6,297 nucleotides of DNA, taken from assembly GCA_021800315.1 (NCBI GenBank), contig JAJYZD010000219.1, forward strand, positions 1 through 6,297. The letters run 5' to 3'. This stretch comes from Bacillota bacterium. GTDB lineage: Bacteria; Bacillota; Desulfotomaculia; Desulfotomaculales; JAJYZD01. The translations under genes were made by a program, and so were the position numbers. The notes beneath the pieces are model-generated. The model worked only from the letters and a program-made list of their open reading frames with translations. It was not told the DNA's origin and searched no databases. Shown here one piece after another: positions 1 to 5,263 of this stretch (its first letter is position 1; every line of letters begins with the position of its first letter).

Positions 1-174
1 GCTGCCAGGAAACGATTCGTCGAACAATTGGACGAAAGACTAAATACCGTCATAAAGCATAGAGATATCGGGCGTCCTGTGTCCTATCGTCGGCTAATAC
101 GCCTTGAACTCTACAAGTTAGAGAAGCACCTCATGGGTGAGAAAGAATACGAACCTTTTGTCACTCGCTGGTAA
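1..174 (+). CDS. cas1: CRISPR-associated endonuclease Cas1, C-terminal fragment (cut by window edge)
   Basis: The first reading frame is open from base 1 to a TAA at 172-174 and gives 57 residues. They contain the Cas1 C-terminal signature SYRRLIRLELYKLEKHLMGE followed by a final aromatic-rich tail ending PFVTRW. Cas1 is the metal-dependent integrase of the CRISPR adaptation complex: with Cas2 it inserts new spacers at the leader end of an array. The catalytic residues lie upstream of this window and cannot be checked. cas2 follows after 49 bases on the same strand, the usual order of an adaptation operon. The style of the C-terminus is that of type I-B or related systems in Firmicutes, but the subtype cannot be fixed from this fragment. 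Its base composition is poorer in GC than the genes after position 1083. Confidence 0.9.
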   Translation, partial: AARKRFVEQLDERLNTVIKHRDIGRPVSYRRLIRLELYKLEKHLMGEKEYEPFVTRW

Positions 175-223
175 CGTAGCCTTAGCAAAAAGTATGGCAC
201 CTTGTGTGTCGCATGGATAGGCG

Positions 224-496
224 GTGGCTCGCCTGTTTGTAATCCTTACCTATGACGTTAACGAAAAGCGTGTAGCGAAAGTCTTGAAAAAATGTCGACA
301 ATACCTGAATTGGGTCCAGAATTCCGTGTTCGAGGGGGACATTTCTGAGGCAAGCCTCACAAAGCTGAAGATGGAATTAGATAGAATAATAAAGAAGGAC
401 GAGGACTCTGTAATTCTATACTATCTTCGGACTACAAAGTATTCTTCGCGGGAGATTATGGGGGTGAAGAAAGGCGGGGATGGGAATATAATCTGA
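224..496 (+). CDS. cas2: CRISPR-associated protein Cas2
   Basis: Cas2 is the small ferredoxin-fold partner that dimerises between two Cas1 dimers during spacer acquisition. The 90-residue product has the normal family length. It opens with a first beta strand (residues 2-10, LFVILTYDV) whose Asp11 is the conserved strand-end aspartate. The family-typical segment YLNWVQNSVFEGDIS lies near residues 27-41, and a second strand is SVILYYL near 62-68. The start is GTG at 224; an in-frame TAG at 218-220 excludes anything longer. A weak purine stretch (GGATAGG, 215-221) sits very close to the start, so translation may depend partly on the upstream cas1. The gene appears intact, with no frameshift, and ends in TGA. 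Where a leader and CRISPR array are expected downstream there are only two decayed repeats. Confidence 0.93.
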   Translation: MARLFVILTYDVNEKRVAKVLKKCRQYLNWVQNSVFEGDISEASLTKLKMELDRIIKKDEDSVILYYLRTTKYSSREIMGVKKGGDGNII

Positions 497-535
497 AGGC
501 TCTTCGGCAGTTCGTTTGTCAATCTGGGCAAAACA

Positions 536-625
536 AATCTTAGCCTGCCTATCAGGAATTAAAACGCTTCAATTGAGCCACGCCGTTTGGCCGTGAGTTC
601 TAGCCTACCTACGAGGAATCAATTT
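536..625 (+). CRISPR. Degenerate CRISPR remnant: two decayed repeats around one spacer-like stretch
   Basis: Two copies of a repeat-like unit start about 536 and 596, with a core at 541 (TAGCCTGCCTATCAGGAATT) and at 601 (TAGCCTACCTACGAGGAATC). Both resemble the 30-base repeat family of thermophilic Firmicutes that contains TAGCCTACCTATGAGGAAT and ends GAAAC. Copy 1 keeps the AAAC end (562-565) but is diverged in its first five bases. Copy 2 keeps 18 of 19 core bases but its end is AATTT. The two cores share 18 of 25 bases. Their spacing is 60 bases, leaving a spacer-like stretch of about 30 bases (566-595), slightly short for this family. The repeat orientation puts cas2 on the leader side, with only about 39 bases between them. 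The repeat family is recalled, not searched. Confidence 0.6.
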
Positions 626-1082
626 GATCTTCCGCCGAAGTAGTGGTACTTCCCTTCAGTACTAATTCAAGTCGTTGCAAATCCGTCGAATTGATGGAAG
701 TATGGCATGCCATACCATAACAGTTCGCTGCTCATCTCCAAAGTGCTTGTATTCCATGGTGTGTTAACTATCTGTGTGGTTTTGGCGCAAATGGGCCTGT
801 TATGGTTTGCCCTTATTAATGTTATTTTCCAAGAATAAATCATTCTTATACTATAGACAAGATAAAATGTTAATATTTCTATAACCGGGAAAATGGTCAA
901 ACTGGTAAGGCTTTCGGCAGGTGGTCAGCCAGGGATAAATATCAAGAAACTGTTCGTTACCCTTGTATAATAAAGGGTTGGGCATAGCGGTAAAAAAGTT
1001 AATAAAATAGGATGGTTACTAACCCGGGCAAAATGTTCTAGACATAAACCTGACCGTTGGGGTTAAGATAACATCAACAATA
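626..1082. other. AT-rich gene-free stretch between the CRISPR remnant and the spore protein gene
   Basis: I see no convincing gene here. The longest open frame (667-900, minus strand) has no Shine-Dalgarno sequence and unremarkable composition, and a 25-codon frame at 893-970 resembles nothing I know. Short hairpins are visible: GAAGTA/TACTTC with a 4-base loop at 637-652, AAGAAT/ATTCTT at 831-847, and ACCCTT/AAGGGT at 959-978 whose loop holds TATAAT. A perfect 16-bp palindrome is listed separately. The centre (about 780-890) is very AT-rich. A sporulation (sigma G) promoter for the gene at 1099 is expected just upstream of it, but I could not find a good match. Confidence 0.6.
700..715. repeat. 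Perfect 16-bp palindrome
   Basis: GTATGGCATGCCATAC is its own reverse complement over all 16 bases. It lies in gene-free DNA 75 bases after the last CRISPR repeat remnant. It could be a dimeric regulator's operator or part of a mobile element end. No adjacent promoter is clear enough to choose, so the function is unknown. Confidence 0.6.
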
Positions 1083-1098
1083 AAGGAGGTGATTTTTA

Positions 1099-1317
1099 GT
1101 GGCGGCAGGACAGAGGTCGAACCGGAAGTTGATCAATTCCCCGGGCCTGGAACAGTTTAAGTATGAGACGGCCCGGGAACTGGGTATCAACTACCAGCCC
1201 GGCATGTATATGGGCGATGTACCGTCCCGCCAGAACGGTTCCATCGGCGGGAACATGGTAAAAAAGATGATCGCCTCGTACGAGCAGAGTCTCGCGAGTA
1301 ACACGACCACCCGGTAA
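1099..1317 (+). CDS. Small acid-soluble spore protein, alpha/beta type (SASP)
   Basis: Alpha/beta SASPs coat spore DNA, shift it toward an A-like form and protect it from UV and chemical damage; at germination they are degraded to amino acids. The 72-residue product matches the family in length. The first family block is at residues 17-30 (LEQFKYETARELGI) and the second, SRQNGSIGGNMVKKMI, at 43-58. The GPR protease site is expected after Glu23 in KYETA; the next residue here is Thr where Ile, Val or Phe is common. The start is GTG at 1099, set by a near-ideal ribosome site AAAGGAGGTGAT (1083-1094) a few bases upstream. Transcription by a forespore sigma factor is expected from the family, but I could not see the promoter. 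The matching protease gene, gpr, lies downstream on the opposite strand. Confidence 0.95.
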   Translation: MAAGQRSNRKLINSPGLEQFKYETARELGINYQPGMYMGDVPSRQNGSIGGNMVKKMIASYEQSLASNTTTR

Positions 1318-1361
1318 CAACCGGAACGGGATTTCGTAAGTCAGAGGGAGATGCTCGGGCG

Positions 1362-1540
1362 ATGAGCCTTGGCGGCAGGGTGCATGCTACCGGGTGCCCG
1401 GGACGCAGAGCATTGTGGCCCGGCCCCGGGCAGACCCTGACGCAACTGGAAACCGCGCCGGTAACATGTCCTTCCCTAGGCGCCGAATCCGGTGTGAGAG
1501 TGGGTAAGGATTTCAACACCGGCTGGGTGGGCCAGGAAAG
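1362..1540 (+). ncRNA. Structured non-coding RNA, possibly a stand-alone HEARO/omega-RNA (IsrB/IscB guide RNA)
   Basis: Between two convergent spore genes lies a GC-rich non-coding segment with five nested helices. An outer closing stem pairs 1367-1373 with 1531-1536 (one bulged T). Inside it, CAGGGT/ACCCTG pairs 1376-1381 with 1434-1439, enclosing GCCCGGG/CCCGGGC (1396-1402 with 1425-1431). ACTGG/CCGGT pairs 1445-1449 with 1458-1462, including one G-T pair. CCGGTGT/ACACCGG pairs 1489-1495 with 1516-1522 around a 20-base loop. These do not cross, so they form one multibranch fold. ATGA stands directly before the fold (1362-1365); HEARO elements are described as inserted at ATGA/GTGA sites. 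The general look recalls HEARO RNAs of thermophilic Peptococcaceae, but the family call rests on memory, not a covariance search. No HNH/RuvC nuclease gene is present. The opposite strand pairs almost equally well, so the direction is inferred. Confidence is higher for a structured RNA than for the family. Confidence 0.5.
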
Positions 1541-1549
1541 GAAAAGCGG

Positions 1550-1573
1550 GAAGCAGGGCTTGGGCCCTGCTTC
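1550..1573. terminator. Hairpin terminator at the end of gpr, possibly bidirectional
   Basis: GAAGCAGGGC (1550-1559) and GCCCTGCTTC (1564-1573) form a perfect 10-bp stem with a 4-base loop. It starts 3 bases past the gpr stop codon. On the minus strand it is followed by a pyrimidine-rich tract containing TTTT, which suits termination of gpr. On the plus strand only a short, weak T-containing stretch (TTGTCA) follows, so stopping of the plus-strand RNA is less sure. Confidence 0.75.
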
Positions 1574-1576
1574 TTG

Positions 1577-2560
1577 TCAGTGGAGATAGAGACCGAATTC
1601 GCCCGGGTCGATGGACGGGTGGAGGGCCAGGGATATCCCGCCCGCCACCACCATGGCCGCGTTCTTGATCAGACTGTCTATTTCCTTGGGTGTTACCGTG
1701 AGTTCCCCGCCGAAGGGTTTTAGGACCTCGGCTATCATCTTGTCGGTGAGTCCGGGGGGGAGGCTCCGGAATACCCGGTACATTTCCGGCGAACTCTTCA
1801 ATTCTTCCATGAGCCGGTCGATCGTGTCGGAAGCTATCACGGCCGCGTTGACCACGGTGGGGATGCCCAGCGCTATAACCGGCACGCCGAGGCTCTCGCG
1901 GTTTAAGCCGGCGCGCTGGTTGCCGATGCCGGAACCGGGGCTGATGCCGGTATCGGCCAACTGGATGGTCGTACCGATTCTCTCCACGTTGCGGGCAGCC
2001 AGGGCGTCGACGGCGATGATCAGCTCCGGTCTGACCTTTTCCGCCACGCCCTGGATGATCTCCACCGTTTCAATGCCCGTTATGCCCAGTACGCCGGGAG
2101 CCAGGGCGCTGACCGAGCGCATCCCGCTCCTGATCTCCCGGGGGGTGAGCCGGTAGAGGTGCCTGGTCACCAGGCTCATGTTGATGACCTTGGGACCCAG
2201 GGAATCCGGAGTGGCGTTCCAGTTGCCCAGTCCCACCAAAAGAATGTTGGCGTGGTCGGGCAGGTGAAAGAGGGAGCCCAGTTTCAGACTCAGGAGCTGG
2301 GCCAGGTCGCGGTGTACCTCGCGGTTGGGATGTCTCAGGCCGGGCGCCTCGATCGTTATGTAAGTGCCCACTGGTTTTTTCATTATTTCGGCGGCCGAAG
2401 GCTCCAGAACCCTGACCACCGTTACGCTCGCTTCGGGATAGTCCTCGCGGTCCACCAAAACCCCGGGAATCTCCTGTCCGGTTTGGGCCCGCACCAGGTC
2501 GCGGGCTTCCAGTGCCAGGTCCAGATTGACATTGAAGGAACTCAAAAACGAGGGTTGCAT
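1577..2560 (-). CDS. gpr: Germination protease GPR, spore protease (peptidase family A25)
   Basis: GPR is the endoprotease that starts degradation of small acid-soluble spore proteins during germination, freeing spore DNA and supplying amino acids. It is made as an inactive zymogen in the forespore and activated by removal of a short N-terminal propeptide. Numbering from the ATG, the 327-residue product has the propeptide-boundary region NLDLALEARDL at 12-22. The family aspartates thought to be catalytic are Asp119 in GLGNWNATPDSLGP and Asp185 in IIAVDALAAR. Further conserved blocks are DTGISPGSGIGNQR (203-216) and ALGIPTVVNAA (230-240). It is shorter than the roughly 370-residue Bacillus protein. 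I chose ATG at 2560 rather than TTG at 2563 because the ribosome site GGAAAGGTGG then lies 7 bases away. It converges on the gene for a probable substrate and ends at a hairpin terminator. Confidence 0.96.
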   Translation of the reverse strand: MQPSFLSSFNVNLDLALEARDLVRAQTGQEIPGVLVDREDYPEASVTVVRVLEPSAAEIMKKPVGTYITIEAPGLRHPNREVHRDLAQLLSLKLGSLFHLPDHANILLVGLGNWNATPDSLGPKVINMSLVTRHLYRLTPREIRSGMRSVSALAPGVLGITGIETVEIIQGVAEKVRPELIIAVDALAARNVERIGTTIQLADTGISPGSGIGNQRAGLNRESLGVPVIALGIPTVVNAAVIASDTIDRLMEELKSSPEMYRVFRSLPPGLTDKMIAEVLKPFGGELTVTPKEIDSLIKNAAMVVAGGISLALHPSIDPGEFGLYLH

Positions 2561-2567
2561 CAAATTT

Positions 2568-2577
2568 CCACCTTTCC
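2568..2577 (-). promoter_or_regulatory. Ribosome binding site deciding the gpr start
   Basis: On the minus strand GGAAAGGTGG lies 7 bases before ATG at 2558-2560, and only 4 bases before the alternative TTG at 2561-2563. The spacing favours the ATG. Confidence 0.7.
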
Positions 2578-2632
2578 AACGCTATCCTTTCCCCGCCGGG
2601 CAAAAATATGCGGGAGGCGCTTGCAAAAAGTC

Positions 2633-2661
2633 TTAATTTCTCCATTTGCCCGTGTTATAAT
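2633..2661 (+). promoter_or_regulatory. Likely sigma-A promoter with extended -10 for rsmD-coaD
   Basis: TGTTATAAT at 2653-2661 is a full extended -10 element (TG, one base, TATAAT) in the divergent gap between gpr and rsmD. The -35 position 17 bases upstream reads TTAATT (2633-2638), a poor match that an extended -10 can tolerate. Transcription would begin near 2668, about 20 bases before the rsmD start. Confidence 0.6.
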
Positions 2662-2687
2662 AACTGTCAGCAGGGGGCGGGCGGCTA

Positions 2688-3227
2688 TTGCTGAGAATAA
2701 TCGGCGGCACGGCCCGGGGGCGGCGCCTGGCGGGGCCAGGCGCCCAACAGGTCCGGCCGACGGCCGAACGGGTGCGGGAAGCCTATTTCAATATAGTGAC
2801 GCCGATGGTGGAGGGGGCCGTTTTCCTGGATCTCTTCGCCGGCACCGGTTGCATGGGCATCGAAGCCTTGAGCCGGGGGGCGCGCGAGGCCCACTTCGTG
2901 GAAAACCACCCGGAGGCCGTCAGGCTGATCCGGCATAACCTGGGACTGGCCGGTTTCACCGGCCGGGTGCACCGGGCCGAAGTCATGCGCTGGCTGGCCG
3001 CGGGGGGGCACCCGGCCTGCGACCTCGTTTTCATCGATCCTCCCTACGGGCGGGGACAAGCGGTAGCCGCCCTGGCCGGAATTTCTTCCCTCCTGGCACC
3101 GGAAGGGCTCGCCGTGGCCGAAACCGGCCGCCGCGAGGAGCCGCCCGGCCGGGTAGGGAGCCTGGCGTTGACCCGCCTGGAACGGTACGGCGACACCATT
3201 CTTACTTTTTTCGCGAAAGAGGACTGA
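2688..3227 (+). CDS. rsmD: 16S rRNA (guanine-N2)-methyltransferase RsmD
   Basis: RsmD uses S-adenosylmethionine to methylate N2 of one guanine in 16S rRNA (G966 in E. coli numbering) during assembly of the small ribosomal subunit. The 179-residue product has the normal length and all hallmarks. These are the N-terminal MLRIIGGTARGRRL, the RPTAERVREAYFN block (23-35), the SAM-binding loop DLFAGTGCMGIEALSRGA (48-65), the acidic residue after the second strand in FVEN (70-73), and the catalytic DPPY (117-120). The start is TTG at 2688 with a purine stretch AGGGGGCGG (2672-2680) in front. A CTG one codon later would match the common MRIIGG beginning and cannot be excluded. coaD begins 6 bases after the stop; this rsmD-coaD pair is common in Firmicutes and indicates cotranscription. 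Confidence 0.95.
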   Translation: MLRIIGGTARGRRLAGPGAQQVRPTAERVREAYFNIVTPMVEGAVFLDLFAGTGCMGIEALSRGAREAHFVENHPEAVRLIRHNLGLAGFTGRVHRAEVMRWLAAGGHPACDLVFIDPPYGRGQAVAALAGISSLLAPEGLAVAETGRREEPPGRVGSLALTRLERYGDTILTFFAKED

Positions 3228-3233
3228 TAACAG

Positions 3234-3722
3234 ATGCGGCTAGCGATCTACCCGGGAACCTTCGATCCGATCACCCTCGGTCATCTGGACATCATCGAAA
3301 GGGCGGCCGGTTTATTCGACCGCCTGGTGGTATCCGTCTCCCTCAGTTCGCCGAAGACCCCCTTGTTCAGCATGGAAGAGCGGCTGGCCATGCTCGGGGA
3401 GGTGCTGGTCGCCTACCCGAACACATCCGCCGACTCTTTCACCGGCCTTACGGTGAAATATGCTCAAAAGTCCGGTGCCCAGGCCCTGATCAGGGGTCTG
3501 CGCGCTATCTCCGACTTTGAAAACGAGTTCATGATGGCACTGACCAACAAAAAGCTGGTTCCCTCGGTGGAAACAATCTTCCTGATGACCAGGGCGGAGT
3601 TTTCGTTCATCAGCTCCAGTGCGGTCAAGGAAGTGGCTTTTTACGGCGGTTACGTGTGCGACATGGTGCCGCCGGCGGTGGAGAAGATGCTCAGGTCCAA
3701 ATATGGCGGCCCGAAGGGCTAG
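3234..3722 (+). CDS. coaD: Phosphopantetheine adenylyltransferase (CoaD)
   Basis: CoaD catalyses the penultimate step of coenzyme A synthesis: 4'-phosphopantetheine plus ATP gives dephospho-CoA and pyrophosphate. The 162-residue product has the family length and motifs of the nucleotidyltransferase fold. They are GTFDP at 8-12, the (T/H)xGH signature as TLGH at 14-17, RGLRAISDFENEF at 87-99, and the C-terminal ISSSAVKE at 126-133 with its conserved Ser-Ser-Ser and Lys. ATG at 3234 follows the rsmD stop by 6 bases, with AGAGGA about ten bases upstream. The next gene begins 15 bases after the coaD stop, so the three genes are probably one transcript. Nothing is missing or unusual. The enzyme acts as a cytoplasmic hexamer and is often feedback-inhibited by CoA, which is family knowledge and not visible here. 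Confidence 0.97.
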   Translation: MRLAIYPGTFDPITLGHLDIIERAAGLFDRLVVSVSLSSPKTPLFSMEERLAMLGEVLVAYPNTSADSFTGLTVKYAQKSGAQALIRGLRAISDFENEFMMALTNKKLVPSVETIFLMTRAEFSFISSSAVKEVAFYGGYVCDMVPPAVEKMLRSKYGGPKG

Positions 3723-3737
3723 AGGGGGTTTTCGGCG

Positions 3738-4193
3738 ATGGAATTGTTCGAAGTGATCAACGAACTGGAAGAGCTTGTCGACAGCAGCCCGCGGATTCCC
3801 ATGACCCGGCGGATCCTCGTTGACGAAGAAAGGATTCTGGAGTTCCTGGACCGGATCCGCACCGCCATGCCGGAGGAGATGCGTCAGGCTAAATGGGTGG
3901 TTCAGGAGCGGGAGAAGGTGCTGAGCGAATCCCGTAAGGAAGCTCAGAAGATCGTGGACAACGCCCAGAAGGAAGTCGAAAGGAGGATCGACGAAAACGA
4001 GATAACCGGCAAGGCGCGGGAAACGGCCGACGAAATTATCCACAAGGCCGAAAAGGTGTCCTGGGATATCAAGCAGGGCGCCCACGAGTATGCGGACGAC
4101 TTGCTGCGCACCCTGCAGGAGAAGCTGGACCGGGTGGCCGCGGAGGTACAGCAGGGGCGGACCGAGTTGAAGAGCATCAAGCCGGGTTCGTGA
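3738..4193 (+). CDS. Uncharacterised highly charged alpha-helical (coiled-coil) protein, conserved next to coaD
   Basis: I do not recognise a defined function. The 151-residue product has no signal peptide or membrane segment. From about residue 30 on it is almost entirely charged helix-forming sequence rich in Glu, Lys, Arg and Gln, with heptad-like spacing. Regions 53-85 and 93-146 look like coiled coils resembling the stalk subunits of rotary ATPases or DivIVA-type proteins. Such proteins are sometimes named 'ATPase' in databases, but I see no Walker motif. The N-terminus (ELFEVINELEELVDSSPRIP) and the RILVDEERILEFLDRI block look like a short conserved head. ATG at 3738 has AGAGGGGG upstream and follows coaD by 15 bases. 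Its last 17 bases overlap the end of the convergent gene on the other strand. Confidence 0.85.
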   Translation: MELFEVINELEELVDSSPRIPMTRRILVDEERILEFLDRIRTAMPEEMRQAKWVVQEREKVLSESRKEAQKIVDNAQKEVERRIDENEITGKARETADEIIHKAEKVSWDIKQGAHEYADDLLRTLQEKLDRVAAEVQQGRTELKSIKPGS

Positions 4194-5247
4194 TTCCCTT
4201 TCCGTCCAGGTAGTCCAGTATCTCCTGCCAGCGGCAGTACGTGCTGACGTTGTTTTTCGCCCACGCCACGGCCTCCTGGTCCGTCGCCCGGATGTGGTGG
4301 GATATGGCGTTGAGCCTTTCAACGGCCGAGTAGGTGTCGTGGTGGACCAGGATCAGGGGTATGCCTTTGTCCTGGGCCCGGGCGACCACCTTGACGTCGG
4401 GATAGAGGCCGCCGGTCAGAATGACGGCCGAAGTGCTGGTTTCCAGGGCGGCCAGGGCCAGGTCGGCACGGTCGCCGCCCGTGACCACCGCCTTGTTGGG
4501 CGAGCGGCGCAGGTAGGACAGCGCGCTTTCGATGGTCATGGCCCCCACTACAATGTCTTCCACCTTGAGACCCAGGTTTTCTTCACCGGCCAGGATTTCC
4601 CCGCCCAGCACCTGGTGGATCTCCTCGACCGTGGGCGCCAGTAAGGCCGGCTGGGCCGGAATGATCCCCAGGCTCCGGTAGTTTCTCTCGGCCAGAAGCG
4701 GCGCGTATACTCCCTGGATCTTGGCCAGCAGCGACCGGGGCGCGTTGTTGAATACGGTGCCCGCCACCGGGATGTTTTTCAACTCCAGGTATTCGTTGTA
4801 GAAGATGGCCTGGTCGGCGGAAAAGTCGTTTTCCACCCGGACCACCAAGAGGACGGCGGCGTTCAGGGCGGTGGCCAGGGAGGCGACGTCCATCTGAAAG
4901 CCGGTGGCCACGTAGGGGGCGGCCGGGCTGCTGATGACAACCACGTCGGAACGCGCGGCCACCTGCTGGTAGGCTTGGGCCAGGCGGTCCTTCAGCCGGG
5001 ACAGGGACTGGTGGTGGGACAGGTAGGAAGGCCCCGCCATAAACGGCATAATGCTCTCGTCCGGAGCGTCCGGACTCATCACCTGGTGCATCAGGGCGGC
5101 CTCCTCGTCCAGCCCGGATGAGGCCGGGCATCCCACCGGTTTGAGGAAACCCACCTTAAGGCCCCGTTCCCGGAAGTTCAAGGCCAGGCCCAGCGCTACG
5201 GCCGTGTGGTCACACCCCGGTGTATTCAGAAGGTACAGGTTCTTCAT
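4177..5247 (-). CDS. BioD-like / DRTGG-domain protein (phosphotransacetylase N-terminal family)
   Basis: The 356-residue product has two parts. Residues 1-210 form a P-loop NTPase-like fold related to dethiobiotin synthetase (LALNFRERGLKVGFLKPVG at 21-39; strands DVVVISSP and AAVLLVVRVEN; GTVFNNAP at 163-170). Residues about 213-320 are a DRTGG domain, with VVTGGDRADLALAA at 254-267 and VILTGGLYPD at 275-284. This pairing occurs in the N-terminal half of long phosphotransacetylases and in stand-alone 'BioD-like phosphotransacetylase family' proteins; it is likely regulatory or ligand-sensing. No phosphotransacetylase catalytic domain follows, so I would not call it Pta. The Walker A loop is degenerate: TPGCDHTA at 9-16 has His where Lys is expected. 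ATG at 5247 has AGGTGAGG in front, and the stop of the acyl-CoA synthetase gene lies only 16 bases upstream, implying one operon and a linked role in acyl-CoA metabolism. Confidence 0.85.
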   Translation of the reverse strand: MKNLYLLNTPGCDHTAVALGLALNFRERGLKVGFLKPVGCPASSGLDEEAALMHQVMSPDAPDESIMPFMAGPSYLSHHQSLSRLKDRLAQAYQQVAARSDVVVISSPAAPYVATGFQMDVASLATALNAAVLLVVRVENDFSADQAIFYNEYLELKNIPVAGTVFNNAPRSLLAKIQGVYAPLLAERNYRSLGIIPAQPALLAPTVEEIHQVLGGEILAGEENLGLKVEDIVVGAMTIESALSYLRRSPNKAVVTGGDRADLALAALETSTSAVILTGGLYPDVKVVARAQDKGIPLILVHHDTYSAVERLNAISHHIRATDQEAVAWAKNNVSTYCRWQEILDYLDGKGITNPA

Positions 5248-5263
5248 CTTGTTTCCTCACCTT

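Noticed and set aside
667..900. 77-codon open frame on the minus strand in the AT-rich stretch
   Set aside because: It has no ribosome site, no recognisable family features and an implausible amino acid pattern. It is best explained as chance in non-coding DNA.
893..970. 25-codon frame starting ATG on the plus strand
   Set aside because: It is too short, has a weak ribosome site and resembles nothing known.
1396..1462. Riboswitch-like words (GGGACGCAGAGC as in c-di-GMP-I, CGCAACTGGAA as in cobalamin)
   Set aside because: Only isolated short words match; the remaining conserved parts of either aptamer are absent, and the segment lies between convergent genes with no regulated gene downstream.
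1362..1589. 75-codon open frame on the plus strand (and a 110-codon frame opposite it)
   Set aside because: The translation looks like translated structured RNA: rich in Gly, Pro and Arg with no domain. The nested helices explain the sequence better.
2582..2611. Possible forespore promoter for gpr on the minus strand (GCATA and GGATAG)
   Set aside because: The -10 match is poor, and transcription would start inside the gpr ribosome binding site, leaving no usable leader.
2070..2938. Long open frames overlapping gpr and rsmD in other frames (2070-2645 minus, 2159-2938 plus)
   Set aside because: GC-rich coding DNA keeps shadow frames open; gpr and rsmD have clear family motifs in their own frames.
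3312..4322. 336-codon minus-strand frame opposite coaD and the coiled-coil gene
   Set aside because: It is antisense to a certain coaD and has the skewed composition of a mirror frame, with no family features.
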